Positions 26,809-36,054 of a stretch of 64,000 nt of DNA are shown in pieces. The DNA comes from G963663315 sp963665165. Lineage in GTDB: Bacteria; Pseudomonadota; Gammaproteobacteria; Arenicellales; Poriferihabitantaceae. The stretch is taken from positions 1,984,001 to 2,048,000 of the forward strand of contig OY761989.1 of assembly GCA_963665165.1 (NCBI GenBank), given 5' to 3'. A program made the position numbers and the translations under genes. The first letter of the stretch is position 1; each line of letters opens with the position of its first letter. The notes under the pieces are model-generated. The model worked only from the letters and a program-made list of their open reading frames with translations. It ran no database searches and was not told the DNA's origin.

Positions 26809-28392
26809 TTAAACCTGTCCGTCGGGTGTTGAGGGGATATCCATTTGCCGCAGGACATGTTCTGCAAATCCGCTTCCCGCCCCGGCATAGAGGTTGAAGG
26901 TAACGCAGCCGAGCCGTTCCAGTTCGATTTTGTGGTCAGGATAGCGGGAAATGACAGCAAGAGTACCCTGGTAATTCAATCTTTTCGCGATGTCGACCAC
27001 GTACAGATTTTCCCGATGGTTGGACAGACTGATCAACAACGCCCGGCGTTCAACCAGGTTGGCGTCCAACCAGAAATCATAGTCACTGGCGTCACCCGGT
27101 ACGCAACGATAACCCGACTCGGCAAGGTATTTTGCCCTTTCCAGATTCTCCTCGATGCCGACCACGACATCACCGTACCGCTCATGGAGCGTTTCATAGG
27201 CGCCGATACCGACACGGCCCATGCCAAGGACCACGATTTCGGCTTCACCCAGACTCGGCATTCTCTCCCGCTCCAATCGCTCCTTGCGCTCGAACCGGTG
27301 CAGGATTGCGGAGAATCGTCCATACAGTCGATGCACTTTGGTATTGAAAGGGGTAGCGATGAACAGTGACACCGCCATCACCAGGGCCAGAGTCGTCAAC
27401 CATTCCGGTGGCAACAGGCCAGCGCTGACGGCAATGGCGCCCACAATCAGCCCGAACTCCGAATAATTGAAGAGGCTGAATCCTGCAACAAAGGCAGTCC
27501 GGGCTCGCAGTCCGAAACCAACCAGCAGAAAGTAGTAGATCAATGGGCGCAGGAAAATCAGCGCGGTCAATGCCAATGCCACCAGCACCATCTCCAGAGA
27601 AGGCAGCCCGAAGAATCCGATTTGCAGGAAAAAACCAATCAGGAAGAGATCCTTGAGAGAAACCAGGCTCTTGTAAAGTTCAGACGCCTTTTCCGCCCGC
27701 CCGAGCAATACCCCGAAAATCAATGCGCCAAGCCCCCCCTTGAGATCCACCAGTTCGAACAGTTCATAGGCGGCAATGGCGGTCGCCACCCCAAACAGGA
27801 CCAACAGCTCACCATGACCGGCGCGGTTCAACAAAGCGGTCATTACCGGTCTCAGGAATGGCAATGCCAGAAGTCCCAACGCCCAGGGGCCAGGCATCTT
27901 GTCCGCAGTCAAAACCAGGAAACAGACAGCAAAAATATCCTGGATGATCAAGATGCCAATGGCAATGTCAGCATGGAGAGCGGCGCTTTCACCGCGTTCC
28001 TCGATGATCTTGATCGCAAACACAGTACTTGAGAACGAAAGAGCGAAGGCCAACACCCATGCCGAATATCGATCTTCCAGCAGCATCACCGGAAACAGGT
28101 ATCCCGCGAGAAGTATCACGGGCACGGTGAGAATCACAGCAATCACCATGTGCGCTGAGGCCGTTCCCCAAACCTGTATCTGCGCCAGTTCCCGCAGGTT
28201 CAGCTTAAGCCCGATCGTAAAGAGAAGCAGGGTGATGCCAAGGTCGGCGAGTGGCCGAATGGTTTCGACATCACCCACACCGAACTCGTTTGCCACAAAA
28301 CCCGCCAGCAGGAATCCCAGCAATGGCGGGTAGCCGAGACGGCGAAAAACCATTCCAGCCAAAAAAGCGATGAGTAGCAAGACGGCGTTCAT
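26809..28392 (-). CDS. Kef-type cation:proton antiporter with TrkA-N domain
   Basis: The protein of about 527 residues has 12 or so membrane segments of the CPA2 exchanger fold (N-terminal ~370 residues) and then a soluble RCK/TrkA-N domain with IVVLGMGRVGIGAYETL as the nucleotide-binding glycine motif. The family includes KefB/KefC and YbaL, which export K+ or other cations in exchange for protons. No KefF/KefG-like ancillary gene is adjacent. The ATG at 28392 is used; a TTG at 28419 is an alternative start overlapping the upstream gene. Confidence 0.88.
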   Translation of the reverse strand: MNAVLLLIAFLAGMVFRRLGYPPLLGFLLAGFVANEFGVGDVETIRPLADLGITLLLFTIGLKLNLRELAQIQVWGTASAHMVIAVILTVPVILLAGYLFPVMLLEDRYSAWVLAFALSFSSTVFAIKIIEERGESAALHADIAIGILIIQDIFAVCFLVLTADKMPGPWALGLLALPFLRPVMTALLNRAGHGELLVLFGVATAIAAYELFELVDLKGGLGALIFGVLLGRAEKASELYKSLVSLKDLFLIGFFLQIGFFGLPSLEMVLVALALTALIFLRPLIYYFLLVGFGLRARTAFVAGFSLFNYSEFGLIVGAIAVSAGLLPPEWLTTLALVMAVSLFIATPFNTKVHRLYGRFSAILHRFERKERLERERMPSLGEAEIVVLGMGRVGIGAYETLHERYGDVVVGIEENLERAKYLAESGYRCVPGDASDYDFWLDANLVERRALLISLSNHRENLYVVDIAKRLNYQGTLAVISRYPDHKIELERLGCVTFNLYAGAGSGFAEHVLRQMDIPSTPDGQV

Positions 28393-28393
28393 T

Positions 28394-29287
28394 TCATTTA
28401 CGTTCAGGTCGATTGACAATGACTTCGATTAATCCGGCGCCGATCACCAGTAGCGCCCCGGTTGCTTCACGCCAGCCAAATGGCTCATCGGTCAGAATCG
28501 CGGCGCTGCCGATCCCGACCACCGCTTCGAGTTGAAGCAGTATGCCGAGTCGACCCGGGTCAACCGACCGATTCCCCCAGTACAATCCCCATATCACGGG
28601 AATCATGAATACCACGGCGATCAGCATCATCCATGGCGCGACCGCTTTCAGTACAGATACCGTTGGCAGTACCCCAAAATCCGCAATCGGTAAAAAGGAC
28701 AGTGCAAACGCGAAAACACCTCCGAAAAGGAAAAACGCGAATACCTGTTCGAACACCGTGATTTCCGGCGCCTGGCGAACCCGCATCGCGCCGACAGCGT
28801 AAACCATCCCGGATAACAGCGCCATCGCATCGCCGGTATTCAGGGATACCTCCAGGTCGGCGCTCACCCTGAGCAGAATCACCAGGCCAGCCATGCTGAG
28901 CAACAGGGCGAGTCCGCGCCAGAGGGTAAACCGACGGCCCATGAAACCAACCTCCACCAGTGTACCCCAGGCCGGCATCACATAAAAGAGTATCAGGGCG
29001 CGTACTACGTCGGTCAACAGCAAACTCTCACAGTACAATGCCAGCGCCCCACCGATCAACAGCCCGGTGACTGCCTGATTGGCGCCGACCGGTTGTCGAC
29101 GCCACAGGCGGACGCAGACAAATGGCGACAGGCAAACCAGCGGGGCTGCGAACTGCCCTACCGTAACCCAGGCCGGATCGAGGCCCAGCGCTTCAAGCGC
29201 TCTGAGCGGCAACCAGAACAGTCCCCATATCGCGGCACACACGGCAACCACAATTTCAGGCTTTGAGGATGAGAGGCGCGAGGTCAA
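28394..29287 (-). CDS. EamA/DMT family membrane transporter
   Basis: The 297-residue protein has ten predicted membrane segments in two EamA repeats (each with VTVGQFAAPLVCLSPFV- and IWGLYWGNRSVDPGRLG-like motifs), the layout of drug/metabolite exporters such as YdcZ/RhaT relatives. The substrate is unknown. No ATG precedes the conserved start; the frame begins at TTG 29287, and no better codon is found upstream. It ends one base before the antiporter start, so the pair is probably co-transcribed. Confidence 0.82.
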   Translation of the reverse strand: MTSRLSSSKPEIVVAVCAAIWGLFWLPLRALEALGLDPAWVTVGQFAAPLVCLSPFVCVRLWRRQPVGANQAVTGLLIGGALALYCESLLLTDVVRALILFYVMPAWGTLVEVGFMGRRFTLWRGLALLLSMAGLVILLRVSADLEVSLNTGDAMALLSGMVYAVGAMRVRQAPEITVFEQVFAFFLFGGVFAFALSFLPIADFGVLPTVSVLKAVAPWMMLIAVVFMIPVIWGLYWGNRSVDPGRLGILLQLEAVVGIGSAAILTDEPFGWREATGALLVIGAGLIEVIVNRPERK

Positions 29288-29412
29288 GTCAATGGGTTCT
29301 GGCTGGTTCAGTCGATCGAATTTATCGAAATGATGGCGGAGTCTAACCGAAATATGGCCGCAGGACCGGAAATAATGATTACTTCCCGCTCCCCCACCGG
29401 CTCATCGGCGGC

Positions 29413-29434
29413 GGACAGGCACGCAGGCCTGTCC
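29413..29434. repeat. Perfect 8-bp inverted repeat
   Basis: GGACAGGC and GCCTGTCC are separated by six bases, forming a strong hairpin in the 250-base spacer between the divergent DMT and MFS genes. A TTTTT run lies about 10 bases further on, too far for a standard terminator. It might be a regulator site or a remnant of a small repeat; no copy was noticed elsewhere in this window. Confidence 0.4.
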
Positions 29435-29537
29435 CTGCACCCTGTTTTTGCCGACTCTTCCTCGAATTGTACGGGAAATACGGAATTGGCTTACCGGAAA
29501 CGGTGGAGTATGATCGGCGGCTTACCCTGGCCTCCTG

Positions 29538-30779
29538 ATGATCACCAACCTGAATCCGCCCTCTTCCCTTTATCCCGTTATCCGGGCAATCAATTCCTTG
29601 CTGATGATGACGGTCGCGATGTGCGGGATGTACGCTTCCATCATGGTGCTTGAACCGGTGACCCGGGAATTCCAGGTCGGTCATGGCGTCGGCGCCCTGC
29701 CCTATACCCTGTACATGACCGGATTCGGCCTGGGCAGCATCGCGCTCGGACGAATCATGGACCGCTTTGGCATTCTGGTATTGGCGGTCACCGCGGGCAT
29801 CAGCCTGCCGACGGGATTGTACATCGTCAGTTACGCTGAAAACTTCTGGGTATTCACGCTCTCCCTGTCCGTGCTTTGCGGCTTTCTGGGCGGCGCTTTT
29901 TCATTTGGCCCGCTGATGGCGGACATCTCGCACTGGTTTACCCGCAGGAGGGGGCTGGCAATCGGCATCGTAGCCAGCGGAAGCTATCTGGCCGGAGCGC
30001 TCTGGCCACCGGTCATGCAGAGCTGGATCGATTCGGCCGGGTGGCGGCAAAGCCTGGTCTGGCTGTCATGGTGCAGCCTGAGCATGCTTCCCCTTTCGCT
30101 TGTGTACCTGAAAAGGAAGCGGGATGGCTTTGCCATCGATCAGGCCGCCGACCGGGAAAACTGGAGTCGCCCCCTGGGTATGACGACCGGGCAACTGCAA
30201 TTCGCCCTGTGTGTCGCCGGGATTGGTTGCTGCACGGCAATGGCAATGCCGCAGATACACATGATCCCGCATGTCATCGATCTCGGTTTCGATGCCAGGG
30301 ACGGAGCCTGGATGCTGGCGATGATGCTGGGTTTCGGTATTGTCAGCCGCATTTCCTCCGGTTTTATTTCGGACCGGATCGGCGGATTCAGGACGCTGCT
30401 GCTCGGCTCAGGTCTACAGGCGTTGGTGCTATTCCTGTTCATATTCGTCGATACCCTGGCCGGCCTTTACCTGGTAGCCATCGCGTTCGGTCTGGTCCAG
30501 GGCGGCATCGTGCCATCCTATACACTGATCATCCGCCGGTTTTTCCAACCCGGCCAGGCAGGCAGAAGGGTCGGAGCGCTGCTGGTCGCCACCGTAGGGG
30601 GTATGGCGCTCGGAGGGTGGATGGCGGGGGCGTTATACGATCTGTCCGGCTCCTATACCCTGTCTTTCATAAACGCCATCGCTTTCAATATCATGAATCT
30701 GGCGATCGCGGTCTACCTGCTGCGCCGCGACCAGAGACTTACACCTCTGCAATCGCTTCAAGCAAGTCATGCCGGGTAA
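29538..30779 (+). CDS. MFS transporter
   Basis: The 413-residue protein has 12 membrane segments with a major facilitator GRIMDRFGILVL motif between helices 2 and 3 and a SDRIGGFRTLLLG counterpart in the second half. It is similar in layout to oxalate/formate antiporter-like and monocarboxylate MFS members. No partner enzyme is next to it to indicate the substrate. The 3' end overlaps the convergent cystathionine beta-synthase gene by 41 bases. Confidence 0.85.
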   Translation: MITNLNPPSSLYPVIRAINSLLMMTVAMCGMYASIMVLEPVTREFQVGHGVGALPYTLYMTGFGLGSIALGRIMDRFGILVLAVTAGISLPTGLYIVSYAENFWVFTLSLSVLCGFLGGAFSFGPLMADISHWFTRRRGLAIGIVASGSYLAGALWPPVMQSWIDSAGWRQSLVWLSWCSLSMLPLSLVYLKRKRDGFAIDQAADRENWSRPLGMTTGQLQFALCVAGIGCCTAMAMPQIHMIPHVIDLGFDARDGAWMLAMMLGFGIVSRISSGFISDRIGGFRTLLLGSGLQALVLFLFIFVDTLAGLYLVAIAFGLVQGGIVPSYTLIIRRFFQPGQAGRRVGALLVATVGGMALGGWMAGALYDLSGSYTLSFINAIAFNIMNLAIAVYLLRRDQRLTPLQSLQASHAG

Positions 30780-32115
30780 TGATGCGCGGAAGGCCGCACG
30801 GGTCCCGGACCATCAGCGCGGGATTATTCCGGTTGATCATCGAAGACAGGACATCGAGTGTGGTATCGGCCGGTACAAACTGGAACGGCTGGTCCATAAC
30901 CTCGTGAACCGCCTTTTCCCGGATGGAAGGGTCTGCGATCAGTCGCTTGAGCAATCGGGTATCGCTCAGGCTGCCGACGAACTGGTCCCCGTCCATCACC
31001 GGCAACTGCGAAACCGAAACCGCGGTCAGCAATGAAATCGCCTCAGCCACACTGGCATCCTTGCCGATCGTGGTGAGAGCGTCCTCGCCGTCTTGCTTGG
31101 CGATGATATTCGCCGCCGAATCGTAGTCGCGCTCTTCGATAAAACCGTGGTCCTTCATCCAGTCGTCATTATAGATCTTGCCCAGGTAACGGGTGCCATG
31201 ATCCGGCAGGATAATCACCATGACATCGTCTTCAGCCAGATTCTCGCGGGCCCACTCCAACGCGCCCCAGACTGCGGAACCGCAGGACCAGCCAACGAAC
31301 AGGCCCTCTTCACGGGACAACCTCCGGGTCATGATCGCTCCATCCTTGTCGGTCACTTTTACGAAATGGTCAATCAGTGAGAAATCGACATTGGCGGGAA
31401 GAATGTCTTCGCCGATACCCTCGGTCAGATAGGGATAGATTTCAGTTTCATCGAACACCCCGGTTTCCTTGTATTTCTTGAACACCGAACCGTAGGTATC
31501 TATGCCGACGGTCACCACTTCGGGGTTTTGCTCCTTCAGGTATTTGGCCACGCCGCACATCGAACCGCCTGTGCCGACCCCTGCCGCATAGTGGGTGATT
31601 TTACCATCGGTATCCCGCCAGATTTCCGGGCCGGTGGTTTCATAGTGCGCGTCCGCGTTGGACAAATTGTCATACTGGTTGGGGTAGTATGAGTTTTCGA
31701 TTTCCTCGTTCAACCGCTGCGCCACCGAGTAATAGGATCTCGGGTCTTCGGGCGCCACCGCAGTCGGGCAGACATGGACTTCCGCGCCGACCGCCTTCAG
31801 GATGTCTATTTTCTCCTGGGATTGCTTGTCGGCCAGGGTGAAAATACATCGGTAGCCTTTTGCAATGGCTCCCAGCGCCAGTCCCATCCCGGTATTCCCC
31901 GAGGTCCCTTCGATGATGGCGCCGCCCGGTTTCAGGTCCCCTCTCGCCTCGGCATCCTCGATCATTTTTATCGCCATGCGATCCTTCATCGAGTTTCCCG
32001 GATTGAAGTATTCAACCTTCGCCAGCACCGTCCCCTTGATACCACGGGTGACGGCATTGAGCTTGACCAGAGGCGTATTGCCGATCGTTTCGATAATGGA
32101 GTTGCAATAATTCAT
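30739..32115 (-). CDS. Cystathionine beta-synthase (PLP enzyme with C-terminal CBS pair)
   Basis: The 458-residue protein has the fold-type II PLP synthase core: NPGNSMKDRMA carries the PLP Lys, EGTSGNTGMGLALG the phosphate loop and GVGTGGSMCGVAKYL the glycine loop. A C-terminal CBS domain pair of about 115 residues follows (ISLLTAVSVSQLPVMDGDQF). This is the cystathionine beta-synthase arrangement, lacking a heme-binding N-terminus. It condenses serine and homocysteine; the CBS pair may sense SAM or adenylates. MetY is encoded 7 kb away, so reverse transsulfuration and direct sulfhydrylation both appear available. Confidence 0.9.
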   Translation of the reverse strand: MNYCNSIIETIGNTPLVKLNAVTRGIKGTVLAKVEYFNPGNSMKDRMAIKMIEDAEARGDLKPGGAIIEGTSGNTGMGLALGAIAKGYRCIFTLADKQSQEKIDILKAVGAEVHVCPTAVAPEDPRSYYSVAQRLNEEIENSYYPNQYDNLSNADAHYETTGPEIWRDTDGKITHYAAGVGTGGSMCGVAKYLKEQNPEVVTVGIDTYGSVFKKYKETGVFDETEIYPYLTEGIGEDILPANVDFSLIDHFVKVTDKDGAIMTRRLSREEGLFVGWSCGSAVWGALEWARENLAEDDVMVIILPDHGTRYLGKIYNDDWMKDHGFIEERDYDSAANIIAKQDGEDALTTIGKDASVAEAISLLTAVSVSQLPVMDGDQFVGSLSDTRLLKRLIADPSIREKAVHEVMDQPFQFVPADTTLDVLSSMINRNNPALMVRDPCGLPRIITRHDLLEAIAEV

Positions 32116-32212
32116 TTTGCTATCCCGCCCTGCGAAAATTTCATTATACTATAACGTCAAACCATTCAGTCTGAAGTATCTCCATAGAGATAAAAGCCGT
32201 TGCGACCGCCGT

Positions 32213-34549
32213 TTATTTGAACCAGCCGGCGCTACTGCCTGACAAACCCGAACACGGTGCGAATCCTTCCGGCTCCGACCCCTTGATGAATGGCAGGTTC
32301 AACCGCTGCGGACAACGTTGATTGGCAACCAGTCCGGTACCGGGATCGATACTGACTGTCACCATGTTGTCGTTTTGCGCGGGGCTTGATTTTTCCAGGC
32401 GCAACCGGGACATGACTTCCTCCCAAACCCGCATGGCGCCGCTTGCGCCGGACAGATTGACCGGTTGATTGTCGTCCCGCCCAACCCACACTACCGTGAG
32501 CAGATTGGCGCTGTAACCGGCAAACCAGCTATCCCGGAAATCATCAGTGGTCCCTGTTTTTCCGGCCAGATTCAGTCGTGCGTCAAAACTCCGGCCCAAG
32601 CCCGCGGCGGTGCCCTGTCGAACCACCATTGCCAACGCGTGATCAATCAGAAAAGCGCTCTCGTAGTCGACCGCCCGGCTTTTGGAAACCGGAAATCGGG
32701 CGACCGTGTGACCCCGATGATTCCGGATGCTGCGTATCGTGCGTAACGGAATCAGGCTGCCCTGGTTGGCGATGACCTGGTACATCTGCGTCATTTCCAG
32801 CGGGGAATGCTGGCTGGCCCCGAGCAGCGTCGAGGGATAATCGGCGATGTCGCGCCGGATACCGAAGCGGCGCATGGTGTCGATAACCCGGTCCACGCCC
32901 AGTTCCAGCCCAAGCCGTACAGTGGGCAGATTCCGGGAATGGACCAGTCCCTGGTACAACGGCACGGGGCCGTGAAATTTCCCGTCATAGTTTTGCGGGG
33001 ACCAGGGTTCGCTGCCTTCCGAGCGGAAGGTTAGCGGACTGTCGTCCAGCATTGTGGCCAGGGAATACTTTTCGGGAATCTGTAACGCGGTCAGATACAC
33101 TACAGGTTTTACCAGCGACCCGACCGGCCGCCGGGCATCGACCGCACGGTTGAATCCCGAATAACCCCGGGCGCGGTCACCCACCAATGCCAGAATTTCG
33201 CCGCGTCCGGGATCCACCACAATGACCGCGCCCTGCAACGCTCCCGGAGCCATTTCCTTTCGCTGTTCAAGCCGGACCAGTGTATCGGTGAGCGCCTGCT
33301 GTGCGGTTTTCTGGATATCGATGTCGAGGGTGGTATACAGGTTCAATCCGTTTTCCCTTAGCGTTTTCACCGGATAATACTGTCTTAACTGGCGATGCAG
33401 GTAATCGAGCCAGGACGGAAAATCGCTGGTCGACAACGATTGATGCTCAACGATCCCAAGCGGCTTTTGCGACAGAAGTTCAGCGCTTCGTTCACTGATC
33501 GATCCGGCCCCGGCCAGGGTGGCGAGTACCAGATTGCGGCGTTTCAAGGCTCGCTCGGGGTGTTTGCGCGGATTATAAAAGGAAGGCGCCGCGATCATCC
33601 CGACCAGCATCGCGGCTTCCTCGACCTTGAGCTGATTCACCGGGCGGGCGAACCAGTATTCACTGGCCAGGGCAAATCCGTGGATGGCCCGGTTGCCGGA
33701 TTGCCCCAGGAACACCTCGTTCAGATACAACTCGAGAATGGTAGCCTTGCTGAAACGGAGCTCCATCATGATGGCCATCATGGCTTCGACCATTTTACGA
33801 GTCAGCTTCTTTTGCGGGTTCAGGAAGAGATTCTTGACCAACTGCTGGGTCAGCGTACTGGCGCCCTGGACCGTTCGGCCATGCCGCAGATTGGACCAGA
33901 CAGCGCGCAGGATCCCCCGCGGATCAATACCATGATGGTTCTGGAAATTTCGATCTTCCATAATGAACAGCGCTTCCAGCAACCCGGCGGGCGCCTGATG
34001 CGGCTTGAGCGAAATCCGGTCCTTATGGGGCCCCAGTTGCAGGCTGCCAATCAATGGCGGAGCGAATTCCACCTGGTCGACGTGATCTCCGCTGGCGTGT
34101 TCAATCACTCCGGAAACGATGCCGCGGTCGAATGCAATTCGCACCGCGCGGGCCTCGGTCGAATCGTCGCCCTGCCCGGAACGCCGGATGAAAACATCCA
34201 TGGCATGTGCTGCAAGCGCGAAGTCGCCGGGTTCCGCAAGCGTCCCGGCGCGGCGATAGCCATTGGCTTCAAGCCTGTCGGCGATGTCTTCGGGAGTGTA
34301 GGCCTGGCCTTTCGACAGGGTCAGTGGCCGGCCGTAGACATGGGCGGGTTCGGCTTGAATGTTGCCGCTGAAACGCTGCCTGATCTCCAGGTCGAAATAA
34401 AGCAGTATAACCAGCGTTACGAAAAACAGCCCCGCCAACAGTCTGGTGGAAATAAACAACCAGAAATTGCCGCCCCGCGCCGCTCTTGGCCTTGCCCTGG
34501 ATTTCTTCGCTTTTGTTCGATCCTTTTGAGTTTGACGTTTGTTCGCCAT
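32213..34549 (-). CDS. mrcB: Penicillin-binding protein 1B (bifunctional class A PBP)
   Basis: This class A PBP has 778 residues: a short basic cytoplasmic tail, one TM segment (about residues 30-50), a UB2H-like domain, then the transglycosylase domain with EDRNFQNHHGIDPRG and GASTLTQQLVKN. The transpeptidase has S-L-V-K (SxxK; RRPVGSLVKP), an SRN triad member (HSRNLPT) and KTGT (AGKTGTTDDF). It polymerises and cross-links peptidoglycan. The UB2H region and length match PBP1B, the partner of LpoB in gammaproteobacteria; no lpoB is in view. The next upstream gene encodes a DUF2007 protein five bases away. Confidence 0.94.
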   Translation of the reverse strand: MANKRQTQKDRTKAKKSRARPRAARGGNFWLFISTRLLAGLFFVTLVILLYFDLEIRQRFSGNIQAEPAHVYGRPLTLSKGQAYTPEDIADRLEANGYRRAGTLAEPGDFALAAHAMDVFIRRSGQGDDSTEARAVRIAFDRGIVSGVIEHASGDHVDQVEFAPPLIGSLQLGPHKDRISLKPHQAPAGLLEALFIMEDRNFQNHHGIDPRGILRAVWSNLRHGRTVQGASTLTQQLVKNLFLNPQKKLTRKMVEAMMAIMMELRFSKATILELYLNEVFLGQSGNRAIHGFALASEYWFARPVNQLKVEEAAMLVGMIAAPSFYNPRKHPERALKRRNLVLATLAGAGSISERSAELLSQKPLGIVEHQSLSTSDFPSWLDYLHRQLRQYYPVKTLRENGLNLYTTLDIDIQKTAQQALTDTLVRLEQRKEMAPGALQGAVIVVDPGRGEILALVGDRARGYSGFNRAVDARRPVGSLVKPVVYLTALQIPEKYSLATMLDDSPLTFRSEGSEPWSPQNYDGKFHGPVPLYQGLVHSRNLPTVRLGLELGVDRVIDTMRRFGIRRDIADYPSTLLGASQHSPLEMTQMYQVIANQGSLIPLRTIRSIRNHRGHTVARFPVSKSRAVDYESAFLIDHALAMVVRQGTAAGLGRSFDARLNLAGKTGTTDDFRDSWFAGYSANLLTVVWVGRDDNQPVNLSGASGAMRVWEEVMSRLRLEKSSPAQNDNMVTVSIDPGTGLVANQRCPQRLNLPFIKGSEPEGFAPCSGLSGSSAGWFK

Positions 34550-34553
34550 CCGC

Positions 34554-34868
34554 TCACACCGAACCGGAAATTAACGGCGTGCCGCATTGCCAGCATATTT
34601 CAAAGGTGTCCGGATTGGATTCATTGCACTGTGGGCAATCAAGATTACGTACAGGCGGAGGTCGTTCTTCGAACCGCTCGATCAGCGACCGCGCCCGGTT
34701 AGTGTCTGAATCGTGTTTTATCCACACTTCCGGCCAGGTTACAGCCAGTTCACCCAGCCCGCCCTGGGAATTTTGATGAAACATCTCGGCCTGGATGCCA
34801 TACTGGACCAGATAATCGACCAATAACTGACCGTCTGCCAGGGAATCCGCTATGTAGACTCTTCGCAC
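34554..34868 (-). CDS. DUF2007 protein with zinc ribbon
   Basis: The 104-residue protein has an N-terminal signal-transducing-protein PII-like DUF2007 domain (RVYIADSLADGQLLVDYL) and a C-terminal zinc ribbon with C-x2-C (CPQC) and C-x2-C (CWQC) spaced by about 11 residues. The role is unknown. It ends four bases before mrcB starts and probably shares its transcript. The first 15 bases upstream lie next to the perM-like stop. Confidence 0.8.
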   Translation of the reverse strand: MRRVYIADSLADGQLLVDYLVQYGIQAEMFHQNSQGGLGELAVTWPEVWIKHDSDTNRARSLIERFEERPPPVRNLDCPQCNESNPDTFEICWQCGTPLISGSV

Positions 34869-34883
34869 CGGGCAGATCGCTGT

Positions 34884-35942
34884 TCAGGCCTGTTCCTCGC
34901 CCGGTTTCGGCCATGCCAGAATAATAGCGCGCACCAGTGTGGCCAGGGGTATCGCGAAAAAGATTCCCCACAATCCCCATAACCCGCCAAAGAACAAAAC
35001 CGCGACAATGATTGCGACCGGGTGGATATTGACCACTTCCGAAAACAGGATGGGTACCAGAAGGTTGCCGTCCAGCATCTGGATCACGAGATACACAACG
35101 ACCAGGGTGATGAATTCATTGGACCAGCCCCATTGAAACCATGCGATGAGCGCGACCGGAATGGTGACCACGATGGCGCCGACATAGGGAATCAGAACGG
35201 AAAGCCCGACTACGACCGAGAGCAGCATGGCATATTGCAGGCCGAGATAGACAAATGCCGCCAATGTTACGGACCAGACGATCAGGATTTCCCAGAATTT
35301 GCCGCGCACATAGTTCCCGATTTGCAGATCCACATCCCCCCATACACGAATCGCCAGTTCATGATCACTGGGCAGCAGTTCCTCGACCCAGCGCAGGATG
35401 ATCCGTTTGTCCTTGAGGAAAAAGAAAACCAGAATGGGCAGCAGTACAATGTAGATCATTATGGTAATGAAGCTGGCGGTGGCGGAAATCGAATTGGTGA
35501 TCAAAGTCTGGCCTGCCTCGGTCAACTGGGTACGCAAACCGATGATCAGCTCCCGGACCTGCTCGGTTGAAATCAGTTCCGGATAATGCTCGGGCAGGGC
35601 CATCAGGACCGCCTGTCCCTGGGTCAGCATACTGGGGATTTGTTGAACCACTTCCGTCAACTGCTTGTACAACACGGGCAGCAAACCGAAGGAGATGCCG
35701 GCCAGAAATATCATGAAACCGGAAAATACGACCCAGAGTGACAGGATTCGTGGTATTTTCAGCCTGGTCATTCTACTGATCAGACCTTCGAGCAGATAGG
35801 CGATGACCACCGCGGCGATGACCGGGGCCAGGGTGCTGCCAGCATAGGATATGACCAGCAACAACCCGATGATCGCCAGGATGAGGAATACAACCTGGGG
35901 GTTGGAAAGCTGTCGTTTAAACCAGTTGACGATTCGATTCAT
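34884..35942 (-). CDS. AI-2E family membrane protein (PerM-type)
   Basis: The protein of about 352 residues has seven or eight membrane helices in the AI-2 exporter/PerM pattern, including SYAGSTLAPVIAAVVIAYLLEG and a C-terminal GGLWGLWGIFFAIPLATLVR. Members export autoinducer-2, move Na+/H+ or have unknown roles; the sequence does not decide. The frame is open to 36497, but the ATG at 35940-35942 (MNRIVNWFKRQL) is the family start. It is divergent from the glycerate kinase gene. Confidence 0.85.
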   Translation of the reverse strand: MNRIVNWFKRQLSNPQVVFLILAIIGLLLVISYAGSTLAPVIAAVVIAYLLEGLISRMTRLKIPRILSLWVVFSGFMIFLAGISFGLLPVLYKQLTEVVQQIPSMLTQGQAVLMALPEHYPELISTEQVRELIIGLRTQLTEAGQTLITNSISATASFITIMIYIVLLPILVFFFLKDKRIILRWVEELLPSDHELAIRVWGDVDLQIGNYVRGKFWEILIVWSVTLAAFVYLGLQYAMLLSVVVGLSVLIPYVGAIVVTIPVALIAWFQWGWSNEFITLVVVYLVIQMLDGNLLVPILFSEVVNIHPVAIIVAVLFFGGLWGLWGIFFAIPLATLVRAIILAWPKPGEEQA

Positions 35943-36054
35943 AATGTGATGTGCCAGGGGTTCGATAAACAGTATACTTGATTTCCATCCCCGATTTACA
36001 TAACAGTATGGCAGGCGCGCCAACCCCGGAAATTTCCTCCCGGTCCGATCGAAA

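Noticed and set aside
33395..34702. 435-codon plus-strand frame opposite mrcB
   Set aside because: The minus strand encodes intact transglycosylase and transpeptidase motifs; the plus frame is a composition shadow.
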